Shown: positions 16,472 to 27,305 of the stretch, piece after piece
How the letters are laid out: every line of letters starts with the position of its first letter
Numbering within the stretch: the first letter of the stretch is position 1
Assembly: GCA_031425695.1 (NCBI GenBank)
Contig: JANPJV010000212.1
Location: forward strand, 30,365 to 94,364
DNA from: JANPJV01 sp031425695
GTDB taxonomy: Bacteria > Pseudomonadota > Gammaproteobacteria > Xanthomonadales > SZUA-5
Direction: 5' to 3'
DNA: 64,000 bases
Translations under genes and position numbers: made by a program
Notes under the pieces: model-generated
Databases searched by the model: none
What the model saw: the letters and a program-made list of their open reading frames with translations, nothing else
What the model was told of the DNA's origin: nothing

Positions 16472-16569
16472 GGAGGTCATGTTGGCCGCGCAAGCGGCCT
16501 ATTGACGGCGCGCTGCCACCGGGTGTGGAAGCAGTCAAGTAGCTCGCTGGCGCGAGCAACATGACCTAC
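16472..16569. repeat. REP-type inverted pair, family A
   Basis: The left unit reads AGGTCATGTTGGCCGCGCAA, and the right unit (GTCAAGTAGCTCGCT, then CGCGAGCAACATGACCTAC) is its inverted counterpart. Other copies are at 24490-24567, 53903-53990 and 62711-62800. Confidence 0.85.
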
Positions 16570-16652
16570 TCAAAGCTCAGCGGATCATTCGAAGCCTGCC
16601 GCGAAGATGGCTTCGGGCAACTGGCCAAAAATTGTGAAGCGCACTGCCGGCG

Positions 16653-18257
<1,605 letters not shown>

Positions 18258-18488
18258 GAAATCCTTTGGACCATTAAATCCGGCGAGCGCTGCCGGAATG
18301 TGCATCCCGACGACCTTGGAGCGCGCCGTCGACGTTACGCGAGGATAGTGGAAAGGCCTATGGCCCGCGATGCGCGACTTGTAAAAGCCACGGACGTCAC
18401 CGCGCAATGCCCGCATCGCGCATCGACACACCCGCCACATAATCCAGGCTTGCGCAAACTCCGCCGGCCCGATGCAACACATCGAGCA

Positions 18489-19118
18489 TCAGTGCGCTTT
18501 CTCAGGTGCGGCGCGCGCGATCTTCAACACGCGACTGCTGACCAGTGGACCGGCAGACCGCAGCTTTTCGACATTCGCTGCGAAAGCGACCCGGCCCTCA
18601 CGGTTGAACAGCCCGAGCATGCCCCCGGACGCCGTAAAGCCAGGGTCCATGCCGATCGTCAGCAGGTTCGAACCCGCTGCCTGCACAACCGCCTGATTCC
18701 AGCCGCGATGGCTCGGCGCCACGAATACCGCGTGCGCGTCGCGCAAAGCTTCGCGCAGGCGCGTGTCCCCGGCATCGGATCGTCCGCGCTTGCCGAGGTT
18801 GATGTCCACGATTCGTAGGGGGCGCCCGTTGACGGCCCCGGTGCCGTCCGCCATGGTCCGCAAGACCGTGAATTCCTCAGCGGTGCCAATGATCACCAGC
18901 CGCGGGTCGGCACTGTCCAGTGGTGCGGGCCACTGCGTGTACTTCATGAAATTGATCACGTACGCAGCATGCAACTCCGCTTCAGTTGCCTGTCCGGCAG
19001 CCAGTGCCCCCGTCGACGGCAGCAACGCGACCAGCCACCACGCAGCTGCCCACGCGCGCCGCCACCGCTGCGCCTTTGCGGCGGCCGCGGCGCGGGCAGG
19101 AAGTGTCACCACCACCAT
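18489..19118 (-). CDS. YfiR-like protein (DUF4154)
   Basis: The 209-residue protein has a signal sequence (hydrophobic about 22-41, ending LAAGQA) and the DUF4154 core: AYVINFMKYTQWP near the start and GGMLGLFNREGRVAFAANVE near the end. In Pseudomonas, YfiR is a periplasmic repressor of the cyclic-di-GMP synthase YfiN. No yfiN homologue is here; instead the gene overlaps the end of a TonB-dependent receptor gene by 13 bp. This receptor-YfiR pairing recurs in other bacteria and suggests the two act together. Confidence 0.88.
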   Translation of the reverse strand: MVVVTLPARAAAAAKAQRWRRAWAAAWWLVALLPSTGALAAGQATEAELHAAYVINFMKYTQWPAPLDSADPRLVIIGTAEEFTVLRTMADGTGAVNGRPLRIVDINLGKRGRSDAGDTRLREALRDAHAVFVAPSHRGWNQAVVQAAGSNLLTIGMDPGFTASGGMLGLFNREGRVAFAANVEKLRSAGPLVSSRVLKIARAAPEKAH

Positions 19119-21010
19119 CTGACAGTGGCCATCAGCGTACGCTCCATCTCGTTTGCCAGCGTCGCTGAGGGAAATTCGACATGCCGCGATTGCCCGAGGT
19201 TGCGGCCGACCGCCGCGAGCTCGAGGCTGTTGCTCGGCCTCCAGGCCAGGCGAACATCGAAGGTGGTGTAGGCATCGACTGCCGGCGCGGGAAGTGCGCC
19301 CACATGGCGCACCATCACGTCGAACAGAAGATTGGGGCTGATGTCGAAGGATGACCGCAGCTGCAACTGCTGTCGCGGGTCGTTGGCGAGTCGCGAGGTG
19401 GTAGTTTCGGTACTGCCGGGACGGATGCGCAAGTCGACGTCGAGCAGCAGCGCTCCCGCGCTCAACCGCCAGTCTTCGCGAAGTTGCACGAGGCCCCAGG
19501 CCTCGAGCCCGCGACTGCGTCCGTGCAACTTGTTATCGAAGAAGAACGGCCCGGTGCCGATGCGCTCGACGCTGCGCAGGCGATCGTATTCCTGGTTGAA
19601 GACCGTGAGCGAATAGGAGGTGCGCGGTGACGGCGCCGCGCGCCAGCCGAGTTCGGTCACGACCGCGACTTCCGACAGGAAGTCGTCATTGCCGACCAGC
19701 GTGAACGGCGGTGTCTGCGGCTGGAAAAGTTCCCGATCGAGGCGAGACGGGGCGCGCACGGCTCGTGAGACACCCGCCCACAGCATCGAATCAGGCGTGG
19801 AGTACCAGCTGAGGCGCAACGTCGGCAGCAACTCGGTACCCGTATAACTGTTTCGTGCCGCCCGTACGCCGCCCAGGATTCTGATCGATTCGGTCGGCGC
19901 AAATTCGTCCTGCAGGAACAGCCAGCTGTTGTGCAGGGTGCGGTCCTCGGGGAAGAACGCCTGGGTGCGGCCGTTGGTGACCTCGTCATCGAGCGACTGC
20001 ATTCCCGCGCCCCAGATCAGCTCGTGGCCGGTGAAGCGCGACGTTCCGTGCTGGAACTCAAGGTTCCAGGTACCGAGATCATCGGTCAGTCCCGTGGCTA
20101 TTTCGCGACGTGAATGGTCGTAGTAACCGAGTACCTGCAGGCGGTCTCCGTTCGCGCCGACGCGGCTCCAGCGCGCGAGCAGGTTGCCACCCTCGATTCG
20201 CGTCGGCACCGGCAGGAATGATTGAAAAGCTCCGCGGTACACGTCTCCCTGCAGCGTGAGCCCGTCATCGGCGTCACCCCAGTCGGATCGAAAGCCGACG
20301 TGGCTGCGCCATATCGAATCGCGCCCGGGGCTTCCATTGATCCGTTCGCTGGCCTCGCGGTCCGCGTGGCGGGCGAACAACCGCCAATGCGCTCCCCCAC
20401 TCGAGCCCCCCAGCCGCGCCGACAGGATCTGCTCGTCCGTGCCAGCCATGACCGCCGCGGTGCCGCCGGACGATTCGCTTGCGGGTCGGGTGACGATGTT
20501 GATGATGCCGTTGACTGCGTTGGCGCCCCACATCGCTGCCGCCGGACCGCTGATCACCTCGATACGCTCGATCTCCTCGAGCGCGGTGTCCTGCGTGTCC
20601 CAGAACACTCCGGTGAATAGCGGGCTGTAGAGCACCCGGCCATCCTGGATCACCTGCATCTTGTTGCCGATTGCATTGTTGAAGCCGCGCGCGCTGATCG
20701 CGTAGGCATGCGTGCTTACGCGCGCGACCTGGAGGTTCGGCGCCAGCCGCAAGGCTTCGGGCAAACTGGTCGCGCCGGATCGGCGGATGTCGTCGCGGGA
20801 AATGACGAAGACCGAGGCCGGTGCCTGGGCACTGCGCTGCCCCCGTCGCGATACCGATGTGACTTCAACGTTGCCGAGATCCTCCAGGCTGAGGGCGAGC
20901 AACTGATCGCGAAAGCGCTCATCACTGCTGGCTGCCAGCGCCGGGGTGCACGCCAGGAGCAGCATCGGCAGGAACGCGCGATTGGAACGAGGCATGGTTG
21001 GTCGGGCCAT
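19106..21010 (-). CDS. TonB-dependent outer-membrane receptor
   Basis: The 634-residue protein has a signal peptide, a TonB-box-like segment (LEDLGNVEVTSVSRRGQ), a plug domain (ASVFVISRDDIRRSGATS to INIVTRPASES) and a beta-barrel ending in aromatic TVRWWW. It belongs to the smaller receptors of about 600-650 residues. The ligand is unknown; no iron or vitamin genes adjoin. Translational overlap with the YfiR gene is the main functional clue. The start may be ATG 21010 or 20995. Confidence 0.9.
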   Translation of the reverse strand: MARPTMPRSNRAFLPMLLLACTPALAASSDERFRDQLLALSLEDLGNVEVTSVSRRGQRSAQAPASVFVISRDDIRRSGATSLPEALRLAPNLQVARVSTHAYAISARGFNNAIGNKMQVIQDGRVLYSPLFTGVFWDTQDTALEEIERIEVISGPAAAMWGANAVNGIINIVTRPASESSGGTAAVMAGTDEQILSARLGGSSGGAHWRLFARHADREASERINGSPGRDSIWRSHVGFRSDWGDADDGLTLQGDVYRGAFQSFLPVPTRIEGGNLLARWSRVGANGDRLQVLGYYDHSRREIATGLTDDLGTWNLEFQHGTSRFTGHELIWGAGMQSLDDEVTNGRTQAFFPEDRTLHNSWLFLQDEFAPTESIRILGGVRAARNSYTGTELLPTLRLSWYSTPDSMLWAGVSRAVRAPSRLDRELFQPQTPPFTLVGNDDFLSEVAVVTELGWRAAPSPRTSYSLTVFNQEYDRLRSVERIGTGPFFFDNKLHGRSRGLEAWGLVQLREDWRLSAGALLLDVDLRIRPGSTETTTSRLANDPRQQLQLRSSFDISPNLLFDVMVRHVGALPAPAVDAYTTFDVRLAWRPSNSLELAAVGRNLGQSRHVEFPSATLANEMERTLMATVRWWW

Positions 21011-21169
21011 ATGAGTTGTTGCGATCGAATCACTGCGAACGTTCGCCGGCAGCGTTCTTTTTTTTCATTACACCATCGGGCAGTTGAGCAGACAACGCTC
21101 GATGTGTGCAGGATGCGTGAGCACCAACCGCACGTGTTCGAGCGAGTAGGCGCGCTTGTTCTGAACAGT

Positions 21170-21274
21170 AAAGCACGGCGTCCGCGCGCAGTGCAGACCC
21201 ACCAAAAGCACAGCGTCCGCGCGCAGCGCAGACCCACCAGAAGCACGGCGTCCGCGCGCAGCGCAGACCGCTAA
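21170..21274. repeat. three tandem family C repeat units
   Basis: Three direct copies with a period of about 34-36 bp: AGCACGGCGTCCGCGCGCAG followed by (T/C)GCAGACC-CACCA. Units start near 21172, 21208 and 21242; the third is degenerate at its end. It lies between the TonB receptor and the GGDEF/EAL gene. Confidence 0.85.
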
Positions 21275-21283
21275 AGCCAAGCC

Positions 21284-23806
21284 TCAATTACCGGCCGCGA
21301 TCTCGGCCATCAGGCGTGCGCGCTCGTTGAGCATGTTCTCGAAGCTGGCCGCAGGCAGTGGACGGCAGAAGAGGTAGCCCTGCAGCTCCTCGCAACCGTA
21401 TTCGCGCAGGAACTTGAGGTGGTCTTCGGTCTCGACGCCTTCGGCGACGGTGATGCGGCCCATGTTGTGGGCCATGTTGATGGTCGCGCGGACGATGGCC
21501 TCGTCGGCCGGGTCGACGCCGATGTTGCGCACGAAGGTCTGGTCGATCTTGATGCGATCAGCCGGGAAACGCTTGATGTAATCGAGTGAGGACTGGCCGG
21601 TGCCGAAATCGTCGATGGCGATATGGCAGCCGAGCTCGCGCAACTGCCCGAGCAGTTCGAGCAGGTTGGGAATGTCCTTGATGTTGATGCTCTCGGTCAC
21701 TTCCAGATCAAGGTTGTGCGCCGGCAGGCCGCTATCGCGCAGCGCTGACTCGACGACTTCGAGCAGGTTGATCTGGCGCAACTGCAATGGCGAGAGGTTG
21801 ACGCTCACCCGCAGCGGCAGGCCCGAGCGGTCGATCCAGCGCTTGGCATCGACGCAGGCGGTGCGCAGGATCCACTCGCCGATCGGCACGATGAGGCCGG
21901 TGTCTTCGGCGATCGGGATGAAGAATCCGGGGCTGATCAGGCCGAGCTCGGGATGCTCCCAGCGCAGCAGCGCTTCCATGCCGATGATGTCTTCGTTGAC
22001 CACATCGACCTGCGGTTGATAGTAGGCGCGCAGTTCGTTGTTGCGTTCGGCGACACGCAGCTTGGTCTCGAGATCGAGACGCTGCTTGTTGGAGACTTCC
22101 GCAACCGCCACGTACACCTGGTAGGTGTTGCGGCCCATGCCCTTGGCGCTGTACATCGCCACGTCGGCATGCTTAAGCAGGGTCTCGCCGTCCTTGCCGT
22201 CTTCCGGGAAGAAGCTGATGCCCATGCTGGCGGTGATCTGCAGCTCGTGGCCGTCGGCGAGCGTGAGCGGGGTTTCCAGCACGCGCACGATCTTGTCGGC
22301 AATGCGGATGACATCGTCGCGATGGACGATGTGGCGCAGGATCAGGGTGAACTCGTCGCCGGCATAGCGCGACACCGTGTCGGAGGCGCGCACGCTGGCG
22401 CGCAGGCGCTTACTGACGCCGCTCAGCACCTGGTCGCCGACCGAATGGCCGAGGCTGTCGTTGATGGTCTTGAAGCGATCGAGATCGACGAACAGCACGG
22501 CGAACAGCTCGCCGCTGCGGCTGGCTTCGGCAATCGCCGATTGCAGGCGGTCGTTGAACAGCAGGCGATTGGGCAGGCGCGTCAGTGAGTCGTGCAGCCC
22601 CTGGAAGCGGCTGTCGGAACGGAAACGCGCGACCAGTGCCTGCATCGCCAGGTGCGAGCCGACCATGCGCAGGACGGCGAGCAATTCCGGCGCGCGTGGC
22701 TGTGCCTTGCGACTGCCGGCGATCAGCGCCCCGACCGCGCGCTGGCCCTCGCCAAACAACGGGACGGCGAACACGCTGGCCATCCGCAGCAGCTTGAAGA
22801 AGGGCTCGCCAAGGCGCGCCGACGCGTCCTCCGCGGCAGAAAACTCGGCACTGGCGAGCACGCGTCGATACAGCTCGGTCTGCCACACCGCATGCAGCGC
22901 GCCTTCGGCGGTCCGTGGGAACGCGGCCAGCACCTGGGGCTCGCTTTCGGTGCCACCGCGCTCGATGCAGACATAGAAAAAATCCAGGCAATAGTCGGCG
23001 ATCAGGCGCTTCAGTACCGGCTGCACCGCCTGCGCATCGAGCCCGCTGCGCGCCAGCCCGGCGAGCATTTCCAGCGGCGATTCAGCCTGCGCGCCAGCGG
23101 TCAACAGCACCAGCCGGCCTTTGTGGCTATCGAGCGCGATGGCGGCGACGCCGACCAGCCGCGGATCACCGCCGGCGTCGATACGCCCCTCCGAATGGCC
23201 GATGGTTTCATCGCGCACCGGCGGCAACTCGCCGATGCAGGCCTTCGCCGAGCTTTCGAGCAGCTCGACCGAATCGCGGCGGAGCAGCCGGCAAGCACGG
23301 GTGTTGGCTGCCAGGATGCGATCGATGCTGGCATCGATGATCAGTGCCGGCACCTGGATGCGCTCGACCCAGTGGGTCGCATCCGCGCCGCCGGTGGGGC
23401 CAGCAACACGCGCGGTCGGCTCGATCAGCTCGCGGGCCTGGCGCATGGCTTCGGCGGCGTTGACCGGGCTCCTGATCCACGCTGCCAGCGGCGCACTCGG
23501 GCCGCCGGGTGAATCCGGCGGCAGCGCCCCGACCGGCAGCACGCCGATGCGCGGCACCAGCCGCCAGCGCGGGTGCGCGGCGAGCAGCCGACACAGTCCT
23601 TCGCTCTCGGCGTACGGCTCGACGAACTCGACGAAGATCATCGCGAGTTCAGGTTCCTGGGCGAGCAGGCTGTGCGCCTGCACCACGTCGCGCGCCGTGT
23701 AGATCGCCTCGAATTCGGCACCGTCGAACGAGTCGAACAGGATCCGGCGATCCTCGCGGTTGGCCGCGACGATCAGCACCCCGGCGTTGCCAGGTTCTCC
23801 TTTCAT
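21284..23806 (-). CDS. GGDEF/EAL protein with receiver-like and GAF-like N-terminus
   Basis: The 840-residue protein begins with a receiver-like domain without clear acidic residues (about 1-125), then PAS-like and GAF-like regions (about 140-400), a GGDEF domain (about 410-570) and an EAL domain (about 580-830). The cyclase signature reads AGDEF instead of GGDEF. The EAL site is intact: EALLRWEHP, NLSPLQL, EVTES, DDFGTG, KIDQTF, EGVET. It is likely a cyclic-di-GMP phosphodiesterase whose cyclase domain is weak or regulatory. No membrane segment is seen. Its ATG overlaps the stop of the gene upstream. Confidence 0.93.
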   Translation of the reverse strand: MKGEPGNAGVLIVAANREDRRILFDSFDGAEFEAIYTARDVVQAHSLLAQEPELAMIFVEFVEPYAESEGLCRLLAAHPRWRLVPRIGVLPVGALPPDSPGGPSAPLAAWIRSPVNAAEAMRQARELIEPTARVAGPTGGADATHWVERIQVPALIIDASIDRILAANTRACRLLRRDSVELLESSAKACIGELPPVRDETIGHSEGRIDAGGDPRLVGVAAIALDSHKGRLVLLTAGAQAESPLEMLAGLARSGLDAQAVQPVLKRLIADYCLDFFYVCIERGGTESEPQVLAAFPRTAEGALHAVWQTELYRRVLASAEFSAAEDASARLGEPFFKLLRMASVFAVPLFGEGQRAVGALIAGSRKAQPRAPELLAVLRMVGSHLAMQALVARFRSDSRFQGLHDSLTRLPNRLLFNDRLQSAIAEASRSGELFAVLFVDLDRFKTINDSLGHSVGDQVLSGVSKRLRASVRASDTVSRYAGDEFTLILRHIVHRDDVIRIADKIVRVLETPLTLADGHELQITASMGISFFPEDGKDGETLLKHADVAMYSAKGMGRNTYQVYVAVAEVSNKQRLDLETKLRVAERNNELRAYYQPQVDVVNEDIIGMEALLRWEHPELGLISPGFFIPIAEDTGLIVPIGEWILRTACVDAKRWIDRSGLPLRVSVNLSPLQLRQINLLEVVESALRDSGLPAHNLDLEVTESINIKDIPNLLELLGQLRELGCHIAIDDFGTGQSSLDYIKRFPADRIKIDQTFVRNIGVDPADEAIVRATINMAHNMGRITVAEGVETEDHLKFLREYGCEELQGYLFCRPLPAASFENMLNERARLMAEIAAGN

Positions 23807-24345
23807 CCGCGGATCCAGCGGCCGTCGCGCAGCTTGAGCTTTCCAGTCAACCCGTGCTTATGCATGAAGGTATGGGCCAGGCGATCGAGTGGGCTCGGGA
23901 TCTCGATGTTTTCGCCGAGCATGAGCACGCGCTTGTCACCGCCATCCTTGGTCCGCGCGATCTGGCGCAACAGCGCAAGCACCTGCGGGGTGAGCTCGCG
24001 CTTGTCGGCGGGGACCACGTAGACGCCGAAGCGATTGGATTGCATGACGAAGCGCAGCGCTTCGGACATGCGCTTGCTGCCAGCAACGGTGATGCCGTGC
24101 TCGCGCAGGCTGGTAAGGCCGGTCTCGGTGTTCCACGAATAGATCGAATGGCCGCGGCGTTGCGCCATCTGGCGCAGGTAGGCGATCACGTCGTCACCAA
24201 AAGGTGTGTCCAGGATGACGAGGTTGCTCTTGGCTTCGAGGAGCTGGTCGTACAGCCCTTCGGGCACGTGCGCATCACCGTTGGTGCGCAGGCTGGAGAG
24301 AGCATCGTTTAGCGCCGGTTCCACCACTTGCGTGCTCGAGGCCAT
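23803..24345 (-). CDS. 180-residue protein resembling the N-terminal domain of Ycf46-type ATPases
   Basis: The ATG at 24345 starts MASSTQVVEPALNDALSSL. The body (LVILDTPFGDDVIAYLRQMA, then IYSWNTETGLTSL, ALRFVMQSNRFGVYVVPADK, KRVLMLGENIEIPSPLDRL) reads like the alpha/beta N-terminal domain found before the AAA+ module in Ycf46-family proteins. Here no ATPase module follows and no Walker motif is seen. The stop overlaps the start of the GGDEF/EAL gene (ATGA), so the two are made together. Function is unknown; the resemblance is from memory of the family pattern. Confidence 0.6.
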   Translation of the reverse strand: MASSTQVVEPALNDALSSLRTNGDAHVPEGLYDQLLEAKSNLVILDTPFGDDVIAYLRQMAQRRGHSIYSWNTETGLTSLREHGITVAGSKRMSEALRFVMQSNRFGVYVVPADKRELTPQVLALLRQIARTKDGGDKRVLMLGENIEIPSPLDRLAHTFMHKHGLTGKLKLRDGRWIRG

Positions 24346-24489
24346 TGGGTGAGGTTGAGCCGAGTATATGCGGCCAAGGCACCACTGCTGTGCGCTGGCC
24401 GTGAGCGATTTGGTGGCACGGCGCAATTTGTTGCCTGATCTTGCTGCGCGGCCGAAGCAGTTGCTGGCTGCGCCCCGGCCAGACGGCAT

Positions 24490-24567
24490 GTAGCTCGCTG
24501 CGCGACCAACATGACCTACGAAATCAAAAGCCGTCAAGTAGCTCGCTGCGCGAGCAACATGACCTAC
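24490..24567. repeat. family A repeat, tandem direct copies
   Basis: GTAGCTCGCTGCGCG-(A/-)CCAACATGACCTAC is followed by GAAATCAAAAGCC and then repeated at a period of 48 bp with the same flank. Unlike other family A loci these units are direct, not inverted. Confidence 0.8.
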
Positions 24568-24595
24568 GAAATCAAAAGCCACGCGGGCGACCGGT

Positions 24596-24955
24596 TTACA
24601 TCGTGTGCGTAGGACGCTCCGAGGCGAGCACGCCCGCGAGGATGGATTCGATCTTGGTCCTGACCATCTCGCCATCCGAACCTTCGGCGAATTGCACGCC
24701 GATGCCGGCAGTGCGGTTGCCCTGGGCACCGGTCGGCGTGATCCAGACCACCTTGCCGGCCACCGGCATGCGATCTTTCTCCTCCATCAGCGAGAGCAGG
24801 ATGAAGACCTCGTCGCCGAGGTTGTAGCGCTTCTGCGTCGGCACGAAGATGCCGCCGCCTTTGAGGAACGGCATGTAGGCGTGATAGAGCGCGCCCTTGT
24901 CCTTGATGGCCAAGGACAAAATGCCTTGACGCGGAATTCCCGGTCCGGTGCTCAT
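24596..24955 (-). CDS. pilZ: PilZ domain protein
   Basis: The 119-residue protein is a stand-alone PilZ domain of the type IV pilus kind found after holB in Xanthomonadales and Pseudomonas. Typical segments are GGIFVPTQKRYNLGDEVFIL and VVWITPTGAQGNRTAGIGVQF. The arginine-rich RxxxR cyclic-di-GMP site is absent, as in the type IV pilus PilZ proteins that act by protein contact. A 272-bp transposon-like element separates it from holB and ends 5 bp before its start codon. Only a poor ribosome site (AGGGC) is left. Confidence 0.92.
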   Translation of the reverse strand: MSTGPGIPRQGILSLAIKDKGALYHAYMPFLKGGGIFVPTQKRYNLGDEVFILLSLMEEKDRMPVAGKVVWITPTGAQGNRTAGIGVQFAEGSDGEMVRTKIESILAGVLASERPTHTM

Positions 24956-24959
24956 GCCC

Positions 24960-25231
24960 TAGCAGCCTGTCGGACTTTCAGCGTGAGATGCGTTGTGTGG
25001 CTGGGCGGATGGATGCGAGGCGCGGCGCGCAGCCAATGGCTCTTCCATTGGCAAGCGCCGCAACGAAGCAGACGCCGTCCAGACACGCAATCCGAAGGAC
25101 CGGAAGGCCTTTTGGCGATCAGGACCACTAAATCGCGCCGAGTAATCCAAGATTCACCTCCAATTCGATCGTTAGCTGTGAGCCAAAAGGACTTCCGGCG
25201 CACTCAGGATGAAAGTCCGACAGGCTGCTTA
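24960..25231. mobile_element. MITE-like element G between holB and pilZ
   Basis: Terminal inverted repeats share the 20-bp core AGCAGCCTGTCGGACTTTCA at both ends (24961-24980 and 25211-25230), and the match continues as TGAG further in. The 272-bp interior has no gene and contains a second dyad around CCTTTTGG. This is the layout of a small non-autonomous transposable element. The holB reading frame runs into its right end and stops there. Confidence 0.8.
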
Positions 25232-26220
25232 AGCGCTCGCTCTTGCATGGAAAATTCCGCCCAACGACAACTTAAATCGTATACCAGCAAATCCTCGCGA
25301 ACGCCGCTGCCGAGCAATCCGCGGGCCCGCTCCAGCTGTGTCGCGAGCGGTATCAGCCTCGACATTTCCATGCGCGAAGTCAAGCCGGTGAGCGCATCGA
25401 GTGGCGGTGTTCCGACACTCGCGCCGCGCATGCCGAAGGCGATCAGCGCCGACCAGCGCTGCAGCAGCCGGGTGCCGTCCTTGGCGTACAGAGCGGCAAA
25501 GGCGCCGGGACTGACAGCGCCCGCCGCGAGCCGTGCCAGGCGCTCGGCGAGCTCGACCCACTCCTTCCAGGTGCTCGCCTCGAGCAGCGCCTGCGCCGCC
25601 TCGGGATCGCCGTGGCCGAGTTCGAGCGCCGCATGCGCGCGCGCTTGATCGACCCCGGCCAACGCGGCGACTTCAGCGGTGACTTCCGCGCTCTGAACCG
25701 GCACCACGGGCAGGCGCTGGCAGCGACTGCGGATGGTCGCCGACAGCTTGCCGATGCGGTCGGACACCAGCAGCAAATGGGTATCGGGCACCGGCTCTTC
25801 GAGCGTTTTCAGCAGCGCATTGGCAGCCGCGACGTTCATGCGCTCGGCCGGGAAGATCAAGGCAACCTGGCGGTCACCAATCTGCGGGCGCTTCGACAGC
25901 CGCTCGGAGAGCGCGCGGATCTGGTCGATCTTGATGACCGCAGAATCCTCGGGGGTGACCTCGATCCAGTCGGGATGATTACCCGCGCGCAGCAGCAGGC
26001 AGGGCTTGCAGGCACCGCAGGCATGGCCGTCCGCAGCCGGCCGGGCGCAGAGCAGCGCGTGGCCGACCTGGCGCGCGAGGTGCAGCTTGTGCAATCCGCC
26101 CTCGCCGTGGATCAGCAAGGCGTGGGCGACGCCGTCGCGTACATGGCTGGAAGCAAAGCGCGCGAAACACGGCGCATGCCAGGACAGTCGGGTGCTCAGC
26201 TCCAACGGGGTTGCGCTCAT
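25204..26220 (-). CDS. holB: DNA polymerase III delta' subunit
   Basis: HolB is part of the clamp loader. The 338-residue protein has the P-loop-like LIHGEGGLHK, the zinc cysteines CxxCxxC (ACGACKPCLL), the sensor segment NVAAANALLKTLEEP and the SRC motif IRSRCQRLP. The start ATG is 2 bp after the mltG stop. The last residues, KQPVGLSS, and the stop codon come from the terminal repeat of element G, so the original C-terminus has probably been replaced. The usual upstream neighbour tmk is absent. Confidence 0.94.
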   Translation of the reverse strand: MSATPLELSTRLSWHAPCFARFASSHVRDGVAHALLIHGEGGLHKLHLARQVGHALLCARPAADGHACGACKPCLLLRAGNHPDWIEVTPEDSAVIKIDQIRALSERLSKRPQIGDRQVALIFPAERMNVAAANALLKTLEEPVPDTHLLLVSDRIGKLSATIRSRCQRLPVVPVQSAEVTAEVAALAGVDQARAHAALELGHGDPEAAQALLEASTWKEWVELAERLARLAAGAVSPGAFAALYAKDGTRLLQRWSALIAFGMRGASVGTPPLDALTGLTSRMEMSRLIPLATQLERARGLLGSGVREDLLVYDLSCRWAEFSMQERALKQPVGLSS

Positions 26221-26222
26221 CG

Positions 26223-27305
26223 TCAAGGGGCCCGCTGAAGCTGGAATTTTCGCACGGCGGCGTTGTGTTCTTCGAGCGAGGCCGAGAACACATGGCTGCC
26301 GTCACCGCGTGCGACGAAGTACATCGCCGGTGTCGTCATCGGCTGCGTTACCGCCAGGATCGCCGCCTTGCCCGGCAGCGCGATCGGCGTCGGTGGCAGG
26401 CCGAAGCGGGTGTAGGTGTTGTACGGCGTGTCGGCTTCGAGATCGGCCTTGCGGATATTGCCGTCGTAGCTCGCGCCGAGCCCGTAGATCACGGTCGGAT
26501 CGGTCTGCAGTCGCCAGCCCTGGCGCAGGCGGTTGACGAAGACACCGGCGATCTGCGGTCGCTCGCCCGACTGGCCGGTTTCCTTTTCGATGATCGAGGC
26601 CAGGATCAGCGCCTGGTATGGATCGGCCAGTGGCAGGTCTTTCGCGCGCTTTTCCCATGCCTGTTCGAGCAATTTCTTCTGCGCCCAATAAGCGCGCTTG
26701 AGCAATTCCAGATCGGTAAAACCGCGCGGGAAAAAATAGGTGTCGGGAAGAAACAGGCCTTCCGGATGCTTTTCAGTGGCGCCAACGCGCGCGAGCACCT
26801 CGCCATCGGGCAAGCCGCCGATCGTCTGTTCGAGCTCAGGCAGCTTGGACAACGCGACGCGCAAATCGGCAAAGCGCGAGCCCTCGATGATGGCCAGCCG
26901 GTACTGCAGCACGCGGCCGTCGGCAATCGCCTGCAGCAGCGCGCGCGGCGATGCCTGCGCGGAGATCCGGTATTCGCCGGCCTTCAGCTTCTTGGCCACG
27001 CCCATCTCTTCGGCCAGCAGCCGCCACTGCCAGTACGGTGCAGCCGATACCCCGTCGCGTTGCAACACGAGCGCCAGATCTTTCAGGCGCATGCCGCGGG
27101 CGAACTCGACCACGCGCTCGCCTCCGACGAGCGGCGCCTGCGTGAACCGATGGTAGTCGCGCCAGCCGAACCACGCAGCAGCGCTCAAGGCGCCGGCCAG
27201 CAGCAGCAGCAACAGCAGCCCGCGTACGCGGCCATGCACAGTACGAGGCGGCTGGGTGGGCGCGCTACTCGCGCGGGCACGTGTCTTCTTTTTCGGAGCG
27301 CTCAT
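26223..27305 (-). CDS. mltG: endolytic murein transglycosylase MltG
   Basis: MltG cuts nascent glycan strands in the inner membrane and sets strand length. The 360-residue protein has a cytoplasmic N-terminus, one membrane helix (about 27-45), a LysM-like region and the catalytic YceG domain with the glutamate in SIIEKETGQSGERP. The ATG at 27305 overlaps the pabC stop (ATGA). Longer upstream frames lack family sequence. Confidence 0.95.
   Translation of the reverse strand: MSAPKKKTRARASSAPTQPPRTVHGRVRGLLLLLLLAGALSAAAWFGWRDYHRFTQAPLVGGERVVEFARGMRLKDLALVLQRDGVSAAPYWQWRLLAEEMGVAKKLKAGEYRISAQASPRALLQAIADGRVLQYRLAIIEGSRFADLRVALSKLPELEQTIGGLPDGEVLARVGATEKHPEGLFLPDTYFFPRGFTDLELLKRAYWAQKKLLEQAWEKRAKDLPLADPYQALILASIIEKETGQSGERPQIAGVFVNRLRQGWRLQTDPTVIYGLGASYDGNIRKADLEADTPYNTYTRFGLPPTPIALPGKAAILAVTQPMTTPAMYFVARGDGSHVFSASLEEHNAAVRKFQLQRAP

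Noticed and set aside
21170..21274. Tandem repeats resembling a CRISPR array
   Set aside because: The copies are joined directly without unique spacers and match a dispersed repeat found elsewhere in the window; no cas genes are present.
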